Of a stretch of DNA of 64,000 nt, positions 34,775 through 46,770 are shown one piece after another (position 1 is the stretch's first letter; the number at the start of each line of letters is the position of its first letter). The notes under the pieces were generated by a model. That model was not told where the DNA came from and did no database searches. It saw only the letters and a list, made by a program, of their open reading frames with translations. The stretch comes from Phocoena phocoena. Its lineage: Eukaryota > Chordata > Mammalia > Artiodactyla > Phocoenidae. Made by a program: the position numbers and the translations under genes. The stretch covers positions 4,899,001 through 4,963,000 of the forward strand of contig NC_089230.1 in the NCBI RefSeq assembly GCF_963924675.1, read 5' to 3'.

Positions 34775-35604
34775 TTTTAATTCTGATTTTGTTGGGTTTG
34801 CTCAGTAAGCTCTGGAAACTCCCTCTAATTGACAAACACCATGTGCTGGGAAGAAGGCTGAGATGGGGCGGCAGACTCATAGCTGCTGGCGGTCCTGGAG
34901 AGAACATTGATATTTTAAAGTTGTTTCTCCAATGGAAAAGGCAGGACCTGATCAGGTACATTACACGCATCCACAGCTTCCTGCCTTTCCCTTGCCAAGT
35001 GGCATTTCTCCCCGCCAGGCACTCTGCTCTTGCTCTTGAGAGCCTGACAGGGCTGATGGCAATTCCGCCTCCCCAGAGCCTCGGGACAGGGATGCTCAGA
35101 GCAGCGCTGTCCATTTCAGCACCGTGCAGGAGGGTGAGCCTAGTTCTGCCCTCTCCTTGGGGTCTCTGAGGCTACGTTGCCTCTCGGACATCTTTAGGGC
35201 AGAAGAAGCACCTCTGAGGAGTGAGGTTAGACATGCAGGGTGAGGCTTTTCCTTTAACCATGCCCTAAGCCAAGGTGAGGCCACGCTCAGGTTAGTCTCC
35301 TGTGCTGTGAAGATTTGGTTCTATATCTTCCCAGAGGATCTGAGAGTGGCTGCCCACAGCACATGCGGAGGTCTGTGGGCAGCTGGGCAGGTTGCAACTT
35401 CTTTTTCAAGAAAGAGAGGGCTTGCAGCCTCCCTGTGGTTCCAAAGACCCCTACAACCTAATTCTTTTTAACTTTTAGCATCCTGGCAATGTAGACAATC
35501 CCACTTATGACCTTTGCATTATAACTTAGAATTGCTTTATGAAGAGAAAATATCAACATGTTAGAGGTGCACAAAATATTTTTAAGGCAGAAGATTCAGA
35601 TTCA
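34775..35604. other. Single-copy sequence
   Basis: No repeat or gene was recognised. A 134-codon frame at 34765-35169 begins in the T-run beside the SINE and has no domain. Confidence 0.35.
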
Positions 35605-35790
35605 TTATTATTATAATTGACTATGATTTATTGGATATTCCCTATGTGCCAGGAAGTATACCAGATGCTGTAAAAACACATTACCACATCTAATCAGTAC
35701 CACAACTTAAGAGAAAGACCTCTTGCAAAGGAAAATAGTGAAGTTCAGAAAAGTGATATAGCTTTCCAGGTGGTTGCAATACCTGTTTTC
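35605..35790 (-). repeat. MIR-like element, reverse orientation
   Basis: Phrases ttccctatgtgccaggaagt, accagatgctgtaaaaacac and taatcagtaccacaactt followed by gttcagaaaagtgatatagc follow the reverse MIR order. Confidence 0.6.
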
Positions 35791-36779
35791 AATATTCAGA
35801 TATGTAGTGCTATTTCCAATTACCTAAATATCTACTTTCTTGTTGGTCTAATCCATTATTTTTAAAATGTAAAGTGTGAATCATTTACATCTTGAGATTT
35901 TCAAGAGACTTATATGTTGCCTTAGAATTTCTAAGCAAACCAAGGTGTACTTTCTGAAGTATTATAACCACACCCTCCTTGTTAGATGCTTCCAAGACAG
36001 TTTAATGATTTTTAGTTCCAATATCCCAAATGTGGCCAACCCTCTCTTCTCTTGTTTATTATCCATTTACATTTACCCCAGAGCCATCCACTGCTAGAAG
36101 TCCTGTTTGTGGTGAGAGGATTGAGGAGAAATGGGAATTTTAAGAAAAACCAGAGGAAGGTGGGGCAACTCTGAGTCCTTCCAATTCCCAGCCCTGGAGC
36201 CGACCACCCCCATCCCTGAGCTGCTCACCCCTCTTCCCCTCAACCTCCCTTTCCCTCTTTTCTGAGTCAAAATTCCTTCTCTCAGAGCCAGATCCCCCTA
36301 CCCTAGGCTACATCAATTTTGACACTTTCTGGGTATTGAAAGGCTAAGCCAGAAAGAAGACCACGGTTCTGGACCCTGGCCCTCTCTCAGGTGGAACATA
36401 ATCAAAGGCTCATGTGATGAGATATTATACAATTCCATGTGAAATAAATACCTAAATATGGGTATTTTCACTTCCTCAGAATTTCAATCACTAAACATTA
36501 CAAGATAGGTCACCTGTCACTACAGTAACAGGGCCTGAGGCTCTGCTCCGGTGCCCACTGAGAAACAGAAAAACAGTCCTGTTGTCCAGGAGCTGGCCTG
36601 GCAGGTTTTGGTGTTCTTCTGGTGAACACAGAAAACTTCACAAGATGTCACATCAGACGAGGCTATTTTGTGACCATGATGGACTGAGACAAGAATAAGA
36701 CCACTAGTAATCATGTCTAAACAGAGACAAACCATGCACACTGTCCAGGCCACCAAATACCTGACATCCCCCCATCCTG
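35791..36779. other. Single-copy sequence
   Basis: No repeat or gene was recognised. There is a C-rich patch at 36185-36310. Confidence 0.35.
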
Positions 36780-37070
36780 GCTGACATGAGTGACTGTGTC
36801 TTTACTAGTGATAGCCTAGCCCTGATCTAGTCTTCCCTCCTTTAGATAAGATTTATTACAAAGCCCAGTCATAGAATTACCACCACTTCCTGACAGCATC
36901 CAATCCAGAGCAAAGCTTAAATCCTCCCCCAAATCACCCAACTAAAGCCCAGATCCTATAAGTCCTCTTTAACACACTCTAACTGCAACCCTCACAGTTC
37001 CCAGTGGTGTACGTTACCCCTCAGGACAACAAGTAATCAACCCAACTTTTTCAAACACAGGTGTGTTTTC
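36780..37070. repeat. Possible old LTR fragment
   Basis: The phrases gataagatttattacaaagc, taccaccacttcctgacagc, ccaatccagagcaaagctta and ttcccagtggtgtacgttac recall an old mammalian LTR. I cannot name the family and may be wrong. Confidence 0.3.
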
Positions 37071-37309
37071 TTGATGGTCTTTGGCTGGGCTGGGGGTGGG
37101 CATTGACAGCATGAACTATTAGTCAGTAGGTCTAATTGACAGTTGTGGACTCCTAGCTTGGCAGACATTCTTTAAAGAAAAATGGTAACTATGTAAAGGT
37201 GATGATTCTGTTTTGAAAGCTATGTTAACCTCTGGATTCCGCCATTTCCTCACATTCAAGATGTAAAAGGGATAAAAGGGAATGGAAACAGTTTTCATCC
37301 TTAAAAATA

Positions 37310-38045
37310 ACAGTGTGTCCTGATAGAAAAATAGGCAAGAGATATGAAAATCAGTTCTTTGGAAAGAAACACAAATGACACACTTAGGAAAAGAAGCTCA
37401 ACCTTGCACATAATAGGAGAATTGCTCATTGAAACTGAGATGCCATTTTTCATCAGACTAGTGAAAATCCAAAAGCTTGACCACACATGGGAAAAGAGTC
37501 AGGACTTAACCTGCCTCCTGCTGGACTTACTGGTGGGAATGACAATGATTCAGTCCCTGTAAAGAGAGATTTGGCAGGAGTTGACAAAATTACATATGCA
37601 TTACCCTTTTGAACCATCGATTCCATATTTAGAAGCCTGTACCAAAGATACACTGGCAAAAACTCAAAATGACATGTTCACATGGCTAGTTACTTATTAC
37701 TGTTCATAACAGCAAAGACTGTTAACAACCTAAATGTCCATCAACAGGGAATGGAGCTGAATGAACTTGAAGACAACAGAATACTATGTAGCTGTAAAAG
37801 GAGTTAGGAATCTCTCTCTCTGGTTATGAGGTTATCTACAGGATAAATGGTCAAGTGAAAAAGCCAAGCTGCAGAGCAACATTTACTAGTGTGCTACCTT
37901 GTACGACTGACAGGGGAGGGAGGGTCCAAGGTCAGAAGCTCGATCTTACTGAACACACCTGACCCAACGGTTTTGGCTTTGAATCTACATAATGTTTTAC
38001 AAATTTTAAAAGCAAAATTAATTTAAAAAGAAAAAAATCTCTCAG
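37310..38045 (+). mobile_element. Old L1M element, ORF2 3' end and 3' UTR
   Basis: Phrases in order match the end of L1M ORF2 on the plus strand: ggcaagagatatgaaaatca, gctcattgaaactgagatgc, tggacttactggtgggaatg, caacctaaatgtccatcaac, gaatactatgtagctgtaaa and gtgaaaaagccaagctgcag. The 3' UTR follows (aatgttttacaaattttaaa). All frames are decayed. Confidence 0.75.
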
Positions 38046-39132
38046 AAAACTGAAGATAAGCCAAAAGAATATCCAGCTTGTATCTTAACCACATGAAAGA
38101 ATTCTTATAATAACCCTAAAACACAATATTTCGATGGTATGTCTTTAATGGGATATATCCTAAGGCCAGAAAACATCTGAAAGTAATCCTAAATTGCTCT
38201 CTCTATCTTTTGTTAGTTATAATATCATTATTATTTTGAAACACACACACATACTAGAGATAAGACAAATAATAATTGTTAACAACATTAGGAAAAAGGT
38301 TTTCAGTGTAAAGATATACTTAAATTTAAAGTGTTCTGAATCTTGTGTTCATCCACCGCTATTTCCTTAGAATAAGTTCTTAGAAGTAAAATTATATATG
38401 CAACATTTAGATTTTTTTAACATATTGACAAAGCAGCCTGCAGAAAGTTTGCAATAAATTTGAAAAACACTTAATATAGCATGTACACGTGAATAAAACC
38501 AGAGGCTCAAACCATGGGGCATGGTTACAGAAAGTATTTCCGTTTACTGTAGTAAAAATGGAGAATTATGGAAATTAAGGCTGTAGTTTTCCACTGAACC
38601 CAGAATATATAGACCCTTGAAGGCCAGGCTATGGAATTTGGAATCCATTCTGTATCGACAACCAATGAACCTCTGATGGCTTTATTTGGATGGGAAGTGC
38701 TACAACCAAAAGTTGAACTTTCAAAGGACTAGTGTAGCAGCCTGTAAAGGTTGAGAGTGGAGCACCTAGACAAGGGACACATTGGGAAGTTGTTGAAATG
38801 GCAAGGTAAGAGGTGGTGAGGACCATAGCTGGGGTGCCAGCATGGAAAATGAGGCAACGGAGCAGGCGGGAGCGATGATATCTACAGGACACGGCAAAGG
38901 GAAAACTGGTAAAGTGAGTTTGCAGAAGACATGGCCAAAGTTTTGATTAATGGTGAGAGTGGAGGGGGTAGTCTGGTAGAGAAGAAAGGACACATCTTTA
39001 CTGAGGACAAGGTAAGTTTGCATGAAGATGGAAAGAAAATGGAGAATGCAGAAGTTGGAAAAACTCAAATGGCCTCAAGTTTATGTAAGGTGATTTAGTA
39101 ATGTAGAAGGTAATACATTCTGTTCCCAAAAT
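38046..39132. other. Single-copy sequence, possible L1M trace
   Basis: A stretch near 38360-38470 (ttagaataagttcttagaag, catattgacaaagcagcctg) faintly resembles reverse-strand L1M. Otherwise nothing was recognised. Confidence 0.3.
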
Positions 39133-39441
39133 GGACACTCAAGGGCTTCCCTGGTGGCGCAGTGGTTGAGAATCTGCCTGCTAATGCAGGGGACACGGGA
39201 TCGAGCCCTGGTCTGGGAGGATCCTACATGCCATGGAGCAACTAGGCCCGTGAGCAACAAGTACTGAGCCTGTGCATCTGGAGCCTGTGCTCCCCAACAA
39301 GAGAGGCCACGATAGTAAGAGGCCCGTGCACCGCGATGAAGAGTAGCCCCCACTTGCCACAACTAGAGAAGGCCCTCGCACAGAAGTGAAGACCCAACAC
39401 AGCAAAAATAAATTATTAATTTTTAAAAAAGGACACTCAAG
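39133..39441 (+). mobile_element. CHR-type SINE, long form, with 11-bp duplication
   Basis: The body runs from gggcttccc at 39143 to an A-rich tail ending about 39430. It includes the 3' extension aactagagaaggccctcgca and gtgaagacccaacacagcaa that the short copies lack. The duplication ggacactcaag is perfect at 39133-39143 and 39431-39441. The B-box-like tract reads gggatcgagccctgg, and many CpG sites have decayed to TG or CA, so it is older than the short copies. Confidence 0.95.
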
Positions 39442-41146
39442 TGGGAGTTTGAGAAGGATGGTGGTTTTGTAATACATTCTGTGGGACCTATGAGAAGAAG
39501 TCATTCAAGATGAGTATAAGTATTTCCCAGCAGCACTGAGAGCTGTCCGAGTTCTACTATGTGAATTTGAATTGATGTCAGTCTTCCTAGATGTACAACT
39601 TTCTCTGTAAAATGCAGCAGCAGAGAGAAAATGATGTGAGATTGATTAATGGGTTGATTGAAAGGAAACAATGCATTTATTAGTTCAGTACTTACCAAGC
39701 TCTTGGCAAAGGACTCTGGATGGCAACACCATTCTACCAGCTCCATATGCCAGGATGAGGACCCAGTGGCACATCAAACACACATATTTTCTGCACTCAA
39801 GGATGTGGTCCAAGAAAGGACAAGGAGGAAGAGGAATCAGAGACATCATGGAGAGCATATTTGAAAGATTTACCAAGGGGTCCAGTAGTAGACAGGCTAA
39901 TGACGGCCAACACAACCTGATGGGCTGAGAAAAGGGACAGTGAGATGGCTAGCACCGGGTACCAAGATGACTGTGCCATTTTCGGACTACACAGAAGTTC
40001 ACCCTAAGGGATGTGTGGGGTATACATCCACGCTGTCATCCTGGTGAAGCACTGAGCCTGTGGGTCTGTGACCATGCAGAAGGGAGTCATTTTCCAAATT
40101 GCCTGTCCAAAAGGGGACACCTTTTTCTAATTAGCACAAAAGCACTCTATAGTTTGAGCTGAAGGTCACAGTGAAGATCCAGGTTTACCTGAGAAAGAAA
40201 GTAGGGGATTGTGATCAGAGAGAATGTCAGATTTCAAGTTTTGGGGGGTAGAACAAACTCAATGGAATTGGAGGATATTTGAAGAAAGAAGCAGGGAAGA
40301 AAATAAAATTAAGAGCAAAGGAAGTGGAATAGGAACCAGAGGGCTGATTCATATATTGGGGAAATGGAAGAAAAGCAGAATGGAGGAAGATAGAATGGAG
40401 ACACAAGCAAGAATACAGAAGCTGTATTCTTCCTCACTTGGTGATCAGGGCTGCGCCTTCCGTCTTGTCACACTGTAGAATGCCTCCTGATAAGAAGAGT
40501 TTGCTTTTGCTGTGTATTCTCCTTTCTGGAAGACTCAGCTCTGACTACAAAGAGTATCTTATTAAGCATTTGGCTCAGCTCACCCAAAACAGTAAAGCAA
40601 ATGGCTTTCTTGTGTCGTTTCTTTTTTATTTGTGTGCGTCATTAACGTTAATGTTGCAACAACAATATAAGTGACGACTTAATGGGCTGAATTTAAATTC
40701 AAGTAATATATCCATTCATCTAAACGCTACCCCTTAAAAGTCTGTAAAATTAATTTATTGAAAAATTTTAGTTATAACTCTACCAGAAAATCTCCTCTGA
40801 ATAATGATGCCATAGATTTTGCAGCTTTTTTTCCCCTTTTGGACCAGCTCTTACCTTCTTCCTACAGATGAGTTGCCAAAGATGTGACCAAAAACCTCAA
40901 CCCATCAGGTTTTAGAATATGTGTCTGCAAAACCTCAAAAATCCACAGGGGTGTGTAGAGAAAGGCAGGGCACCAGAAAGACATGCAATACACAAGATGT
41001 TAATTGGAAGAATTGCCAGAAAGAAAAGGCAGGATATGTCCCTCTGTGGGTTGATGCTGGTGTGTTTTCCAGGAAGGACCAAAAAACAATCACAGGTCTC
41101 AGCTCTGTTCATTTCAATGTTCATTGAAGCTGATCTCCCACCAGGT
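39442..41146. other. Single-copy sequence
   Basis: No repeat or gene was recognised. Short frames overlap in several phases. Confidence 0.35.
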
Positions 41147-41423
41147 TGGATTTATTTCCTGGGGCTTCTGTGACAAATTACCAAACACGGTGGCTTGGAA
41201 AACAGAAATTTATCCTCTCATGGTTTTGGAGGCCAGGAATCTGAAATTAAAATGGAAGCAGGGCCACGCTTCCTCCAAAGCCTCTAGGAGAGGATCCTTC
41301 TTTGCCTCTTGTAGCTTCTGGTGGCTCTCCGTGTTCCTTAGCTGGTGGCCACGTCACTCTAACCTCTGTCTCTATCATCATTGAATTTAGGGCCCACCTG
41401 GATAATCCAGGGTGAGCTCATCT

Positions 41424-43079
41424 TTTTTTTTCTACAGCTTTTTTGAGATATAATGGACATTTAACATTGTGACGTATAACAATGTGTCAATGTATATACT
41501 TACATGTTTCAAAATGGCCACGATAGAGTAGCTAATACCTCCATCACATCATGTAATTACTGTTTCCTTTTTTTTAAATTTTTTTAATTGGGGTATAATT
41601 GCTTTACAATGTTGTGTTAGTTTCTTCTGTACGGTGGAGTCAATCAGCTATATGTATACATATAACCCCTCCCTCTTGGACCTCGCTCCCACCTCTGCCA
41701 TCCCACCCATCGAGCTCGTCACAGAGCACCGAGCTGAACTTCCTGTGCTTAATAGCAGGTTCCAACTAGCTATCTATTTTACACATATGGTATATATATG
41801 TCAAGCCTAATCTCCCAGTTCGTCCCACACTCTCCTTCCCACGCTGTGTCCACATGTTCATTCTCTACGTCTACACCTCTATTCCTGCCCTGCAAATACG
41901 TTCATCTGTAACATTTTTCTAGATTCCACATATATGTGTTAATATACGATATTAGTTTTTCTCTTTCTGGCTTACTTCACTCTGCATGATAGACTCTAGG
42001 TCCATCCACATCTCTACAAATGACCCAATTTTGTTCCTCTTTATAGCTAAGTAATATTCCATCATAGATAGCCAGGACATGGAAACAACCTAAATGTCCA
42101 ACAACAGATGAATGGATAAAGAAGATGTATATATATATACAATGGAATATTACTCAGTAATTACTGTTTCTTTTCTGTGGTGAGAACATTTAAGATCTGT
42201 TGTCTTAGCAACTTTCAAGTATTTAATACTACTGTATTAAATTATTGTATTGTATTATATTGTATTAAAATATTGTATTGTTAACTGTAATCACCATGCT
42301 GTACATTAGATCCCCAGAACTTATTCATCTTTTAACTGGAAGTTTGTACTCTTTGATCAACATCTTCTGTTTTCCCCAGCCCCTGGTAACCAACATGGTA
42401 CTCTCTGTTTCTATGATTTCGGACTTTTTAGATTCCACATATAAGTGATATCATACACTATTTGTCCTCCTCTGTCTGACTTATTTCACTTAGCTAAACG
42501 CCCTCAAAGCCCATCCATGTTGTCACAAGTGGTAGGATTTCCTCCTTTCTCATGGCTGAATAACGTTCCATTATTATATGTATATTTCTCACATCTTCTT
42601 TGTCTATTCATCTGTTGAGTGACACTTAGGTTATTTCCATATCCGGGCTATTGTGACTAATATTGCAATGAACATGGGAGTACAGATATCTCAAGGAGAT
42701 CCTGCTTTCATTTCCTTCAGATATATGCCCAGGAGTAGGATTACTAGATCATATGGTAGTTCCATTTTTACTTTTTTGAGGAAATTCCATACTGTTTTTC
42801 ATAGCAGCTGCACCAATTTACATTCCAATAGTGCAGAAGTGTTCACTTTTCTCCATATCCTATCCAACACTTGTTATCTTGTCTTTTGGATGATAGCCCT
42901 TGTAATAGGTTTGAGATGATACCTTGTTGTGGTTTTGATTTGCATTTTCCTGATTATTAGTGATGTTGAGCATCTTTTCATGTATCTGTTGGCCATTTGT
43001 ATGTCTTCTTTGGAAAAATATCTATTCAGTTCCTCTGCCCTTTTTTAATTGGATTTATTATTATTATTATTACTACTGA
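41424..43079 (-). mobile_element. Old L1 inside the LTR, itself interrupted
   Basis: The sense strand is minus, with its 3' end near the T-run at 41423-41430. Segments 41424-41552 (gcttttttgagatataatgg) and 42171-43079 (catgctgtacattagatccc, caccaatttacattccaata, gatgttgagcatcttttcat) are one element split by a younger L1. It is 5'-truncated within ORF2, and the ORF2 sequence is decayed. A weak direct repeat in the host LTR (gagctca and aatctca) may be its duplication. Confidence 0.8.
41553..42170 (-). mobile_element. Younger L1 insertion with 5' inversion
   Basis: A perfect 14-bp duplication, gtaattactgtttc, flanks the insertion at 41553-41566 and 42157-42170. From the left it reads as reverse-strand L1 3' UTR and ORF2 end (ggggtataattgctttacaa, cttacttcactctgcatgat). 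Near 42063 it switches to sense-strand ORF2 sequence (agccaggacatggaaacaac, caatggaatattactcag) up to the right flank. This inverted 5' segment of about 95 bp is the signature of twin priming during L1 target-primed reverse transcription. Confidence 0.93.
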
Positions 43080-43215
43080 GTTGTATAGAATAATCTCAGG
43101 ACCTTTAAATTCATTGCATCTGCAAATACCCTTTTTCCAAATACAATCACGTCCACAGGTTCTGAGGGTTAGAACATGAACATATATTTTCGAGGACCAC
43201 CATTCAACCTCCCAG

Positions 43216-43740
43216 CCAGGTATAACTGTATGGTATTTATCTCAGATAGGATACTTTTGGTTGCAAGGAACAGAAATCACAGCTGAAACTAGCTTAGACA
43301 ATAAGGAAGTTTATTAGCTCACATAATTGGAGGTACAGAGAACCCAGGTGTGGTACAGGCCAGTGGAGAAGGAATCATAGATCCAGATGTTTTTCTTCTC
43401 TCCACTCTCCTGTTCTAGTATCAATTTCTTCTCAAGGCTTGTTGTGGGATGGTCACTGTAACCCTCAGAGCAACATGTGTTCTCGTTCATGGCCAGCAGA
43501 AGAGAATAAAAGAAAACCTCCCCCTCCAAACCACAGATAAACATCTGATTCAGACAGATTAGATCAGGGCCCCCATGGAACCATAATGGTTCCCAGAAGA
43601 ATTCCACGTCCCATTGGCTAACATAAATTCCTGGATTTGGGGATATGCTAAATGTCTTCTGAACTGTATGGCTATGATAAAGAGGGAGGAAAATCTGAAC
43701 AAAGTTATGACACAGCAAGGGGAAAGTAGGCACTGAACAG
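43216..43740. repeat. Ancient interspersed repeat, family unnamed
   Basis: The start, with acttttggttgcaaggaaca, gaaatcacagctgaaactag and aaggaagtttattagctcac, is a common phrase in old mammalian repeats. I do not recall the family name, and the right boundary is uncertain. Confidence 0.4.
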
Positions 43741-45742
43741 GAAAGTGATAGCTACACTAGGATGCTTAATAGTAATTATCATTTTAGAAGGATGATGACC
43801 TAATTTGAGACCACTGATACCTCAGGGACCAAGTGGATCCTTCCCTTTTCTCTTATTAGGTACTAGCATTTGAATTGGTCCCATGATGGGCTAGAAAATC
43901 TAGAACCATTTCTGATAACATTTTGAGTTAATCTTGTCATTGATCTGCCTCCATGAGAAGAGGAATAAGAGAAAAAAAACCAGCTGCCCTCTGTTGCTGT
44001 CTCATTTCTTCAGTCGTGTAAAACAAACACAAGGCTTTTGCCCTCTGTAACTGACATCCATCACTGATAGCTTCTGGAAAAAATATCCTGGTCTCCAACA
44101 AGAAGATCACACACCACAATTAAGGTATGCTTTGGAGACACTTGAGACTTCTGCAGGACACCAATCTTAACCATTTTGTGAGCATTTTACTAGTTTAAAC
44201 ATTGAGCGTCATGGTATCTTTGAGTCGCAAAGCATCTCTCAAAATCCCACTATGAATCTAGTTTATGGCTTTCATTTCCCATCTGTGAGACTATGTTCAA
44301 ACTCACAAGGAGAGGGTAAGTCAAAGAGCAAAGATCACCAAATCAGAAAAAAAAAAAAAAAGGTTTTTTCCCCATTCTTTTTAAAGTGAAATTTCATGGA
44401 AAATTTAGAAAATGCTATTTTTGTAAGAAAGATCTCATCATTACTCTTCTTTTCAAAATTTCTTTGGATATTTTCCTTGGAATCATTTTACCAAGTTGCC
44501 AAAGAATCTGTTGTAATCAAAGTAAAAATTGTACTAAATTTACAAACTAATTTGAGGCACATAGGCAGTTTTTGCAATTTTCTGTTGCCATGCAGTAAAT
44601 ACACATACATATATACATTTTTTTATTCCAATAATGTTTATGGCCTTCAGTATTTTAGTTGTATTTATATATTGCATATTTATCATTAACTTGTTCTAAT
44701 TAGTTTTGTAATTGTATTCTGAGTAGCAAAATTATGGAATTTTGAAAATCCCTATTTTTGTGTGGAAACTAAATTTATTTGGAAGTTTTGGGTGAGTACA
44801 AATAGATGTTACCACTGAGACTTTCTCAGTAACTGCTTACCATGGCTTCCACTAACATCTAACCTGACAGACCAAGTCTTGTGAAGTAAACGCGCAAACC
44901 ACCCACCAGGACCCTGGGCGATGCGTTGAGCCCCAGCCTCACAAAAGAGAGGCTATAAATCAGCCAAGTCTTACAGATGCGACTCAGGACACCACCGCCA
45001 AGCACTGCTGGTGGCCGTTGCCCTGCTGGCTTCATATTTTCACTCTTCTGGACTTGCAAAACAGCGCTGTAAAGAAGAAGCTCAGTGTAAACAGAGCTAG
45101 AAAGCCCAGGGGGTGTGCTGAGCTTCCCAGCAGTGAGCCCAGATGGCTCCCAGGCTACTGTTCATTTCCCACACAGAAGCTGTACTTCCAGAAAAATCAA
45201 AGCGATTAGAAACTTAAACACAACAATTTCTTCTTGCAACTCAGCTCTGGTTTCAAGGTAAAGAGGCTCAAGTAGCTCAGATAACAGGTAATAGTTTTGT
45301 GGATGTACCTGAGAAGTAACAGGGCTGGAGCCACGCGCGAGAGGCCATGGGAACTGGATTTTGTGGGCAGCGCTGCTGGGGGCACGTGCGGTGGCCGAGG
45401 CAGAGTTGCAGGAGGCCCAGACCTCGATCCCGCCTGCGTTTCTGAATTAGAAACCCTCCTCGCGGCTACAGCCCTGTACCGTGGAGACGCTCCCCAACAC
45501 TCCTGGGAGCCCTGCAGCTTGCCTGTCACATACTCTGCCACCCATGATTGTCCCTTGACACGGGGCTGCTGGGTCAGGATCACAATGGAAGCACACACGG
45601 AGCTCTCCGAACACGTTGAAACAAGGGATCAAACCTTTTACACGTGTATTTAAAATCCACAGCCACTCTCACACCCCAAACAGATGGGAGTTGAGGTCAA
45701 CACACCCCAGCCCCCCTTTGAGGGCACCCGAAACAGCCCCTC
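43741..45742. other. Single-copy sequence
   Basis: No repeat family was recognised apart from an A-run of about 16 near 44346-44361. The part 44390-44760 is AT-rich. There is no coding evidence. Confidence 0.35.
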
Positions 45743-46206
45743 CAACCTGTGATGGTGAATTCTATGTGTCAGCTTGACCAGGCCCCAGGGTGCCCACGTG
45801 TTCTGTCAGATATTGGGTGCCTGTGAGGGGCTTTCTGGCTGAGCAGACTGGGTAAGATGGATCTCCTTCCTCAGTGTGGGTGGGCACCATCCAGTCCCTC
45901 AAGGGCCTGAACAGAACAAAAAGACGCAGGAAGAGAGAATTCCCTCTCTCTTTCTCTCTTGCCGCCTGACTTTGAGCTGGGACATGGATTTCTCCTGCCC
46001 TTGGACTGGGTCTACACCATCAGCACCCCTGGTTCTGAGTCCTTCTGTACTGTTGGTGCTCCACTCTCAGGGCTTCAAACATACAACCTGTTCTCCTGGG
46101 CCTCCAGCTTCATCATGGGACTCAGCCTCCCTAATTGTGTGATTCAACTTCTTATAATAAATCTATCATCTCTGATTCTCTGGAGAACCTTGACTAATAC
46201 AGAACC
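45743..46206 (+). mobile_element. ERVL-class solo LTR with near-perfect duplication
   Basis: The LTR at 45748-46201 starts tgtgatggtgaattctatgt and ends tctctggagaaccttgacta followed by ataca. The 5-bp flanks caacc (45743-45747) and gaacc (46202-46206) match at four of five bases. A polyadenylation signal aataaa sits at 46156-46161, in the expected place near the 3' end. The motif order (cttgaccaggccccagggtg, tcaagggcctgaacagaaca) matches an old mammalian ERVL-type LTR that I cannot name. Confidence 0.75.
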
Positions 46207-46329
46207 CGAAAAACACAACACAGCCCGAAAAAGAACCTGAAAGAGGTGCATGCAGGAGGGAATCCCATAAAACGTGAGCTCTCAAACAAAAGTTACAAAC
46301 AGCACAGGGAAATCCAGCTGATGAAGAAA

Positions 46330-46770
46330 CCCAACATGAAACAGATCAAACAAATGAGGGCGTAAACTGGCAGAAGATAACAGAAGAAGAGCTATGACCT
46401 TAGGATACTATGTCCAGCTAATTTATTATTCAAGGATGAGGGTGAAATTAAGATGTTTTCGGACATATGCAGACAAGAATTACCACTCTTAGAAACCTTT
46501 GCTGAGAGAAATACCAAAGGATATACTTCAGGAAGAAGAAAGTGAACCCAAAGAGTGGGTGAAAGAAATCAGTAAAGCATGTTGGCAAATCTAATTAAGT
46601 AGGGACTTAAAACTTTTTTAAGATGCATTAAAAAATCTTAGCATCTGCATCAACTTGTATCTAAAATTCCAGAAAAGAAGGTGGGATTCAAGGACTGCAT
46701 TTCAAAGGAATATTAAAGATTAAATGTTAAAAGTTTGGTATGTATATTTATGTGTATGTTTTCTGGAGGG
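46330..46770 (+). mobile_element. Old L1 (L1M-type) 5'-region fragment
   Basis: It contains ctatgtccagctaatttatt, attcaaggatgagggtgaaa, gcagacaagaattaccactc and aaggatatacttcaggaaga, which follow the 5' region of L1M. It may be the same old element that the LTR at 45748 landed beside. Confidence 0.6.

Larger units (their letters stand above)
41147..43218 (-). mobile_element. MLT1-type LTR, split by nested L1s
   Basis: The left part at about 41147-41423 (tctgtgacaaattaccaaac, tttatcctctcatggttttg, gggcccacctggataatcca) and the right part at about 43080-43218 (aatctcaggacctttaaatt, cattgcatctgcaaataccc, ctgagggttagaacatgaac) join into one MLT1-type LTR in reverse. About 1.65 kb of L1 sequence lies between them. 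The LTR is therefore the oldest layer of a three-level nest. Confidence 0.78.

Noticed and set aside
44346..44361. A-run as an insertion tail
   Set aside because: No recognised element upstream and no flanking duplication seen.
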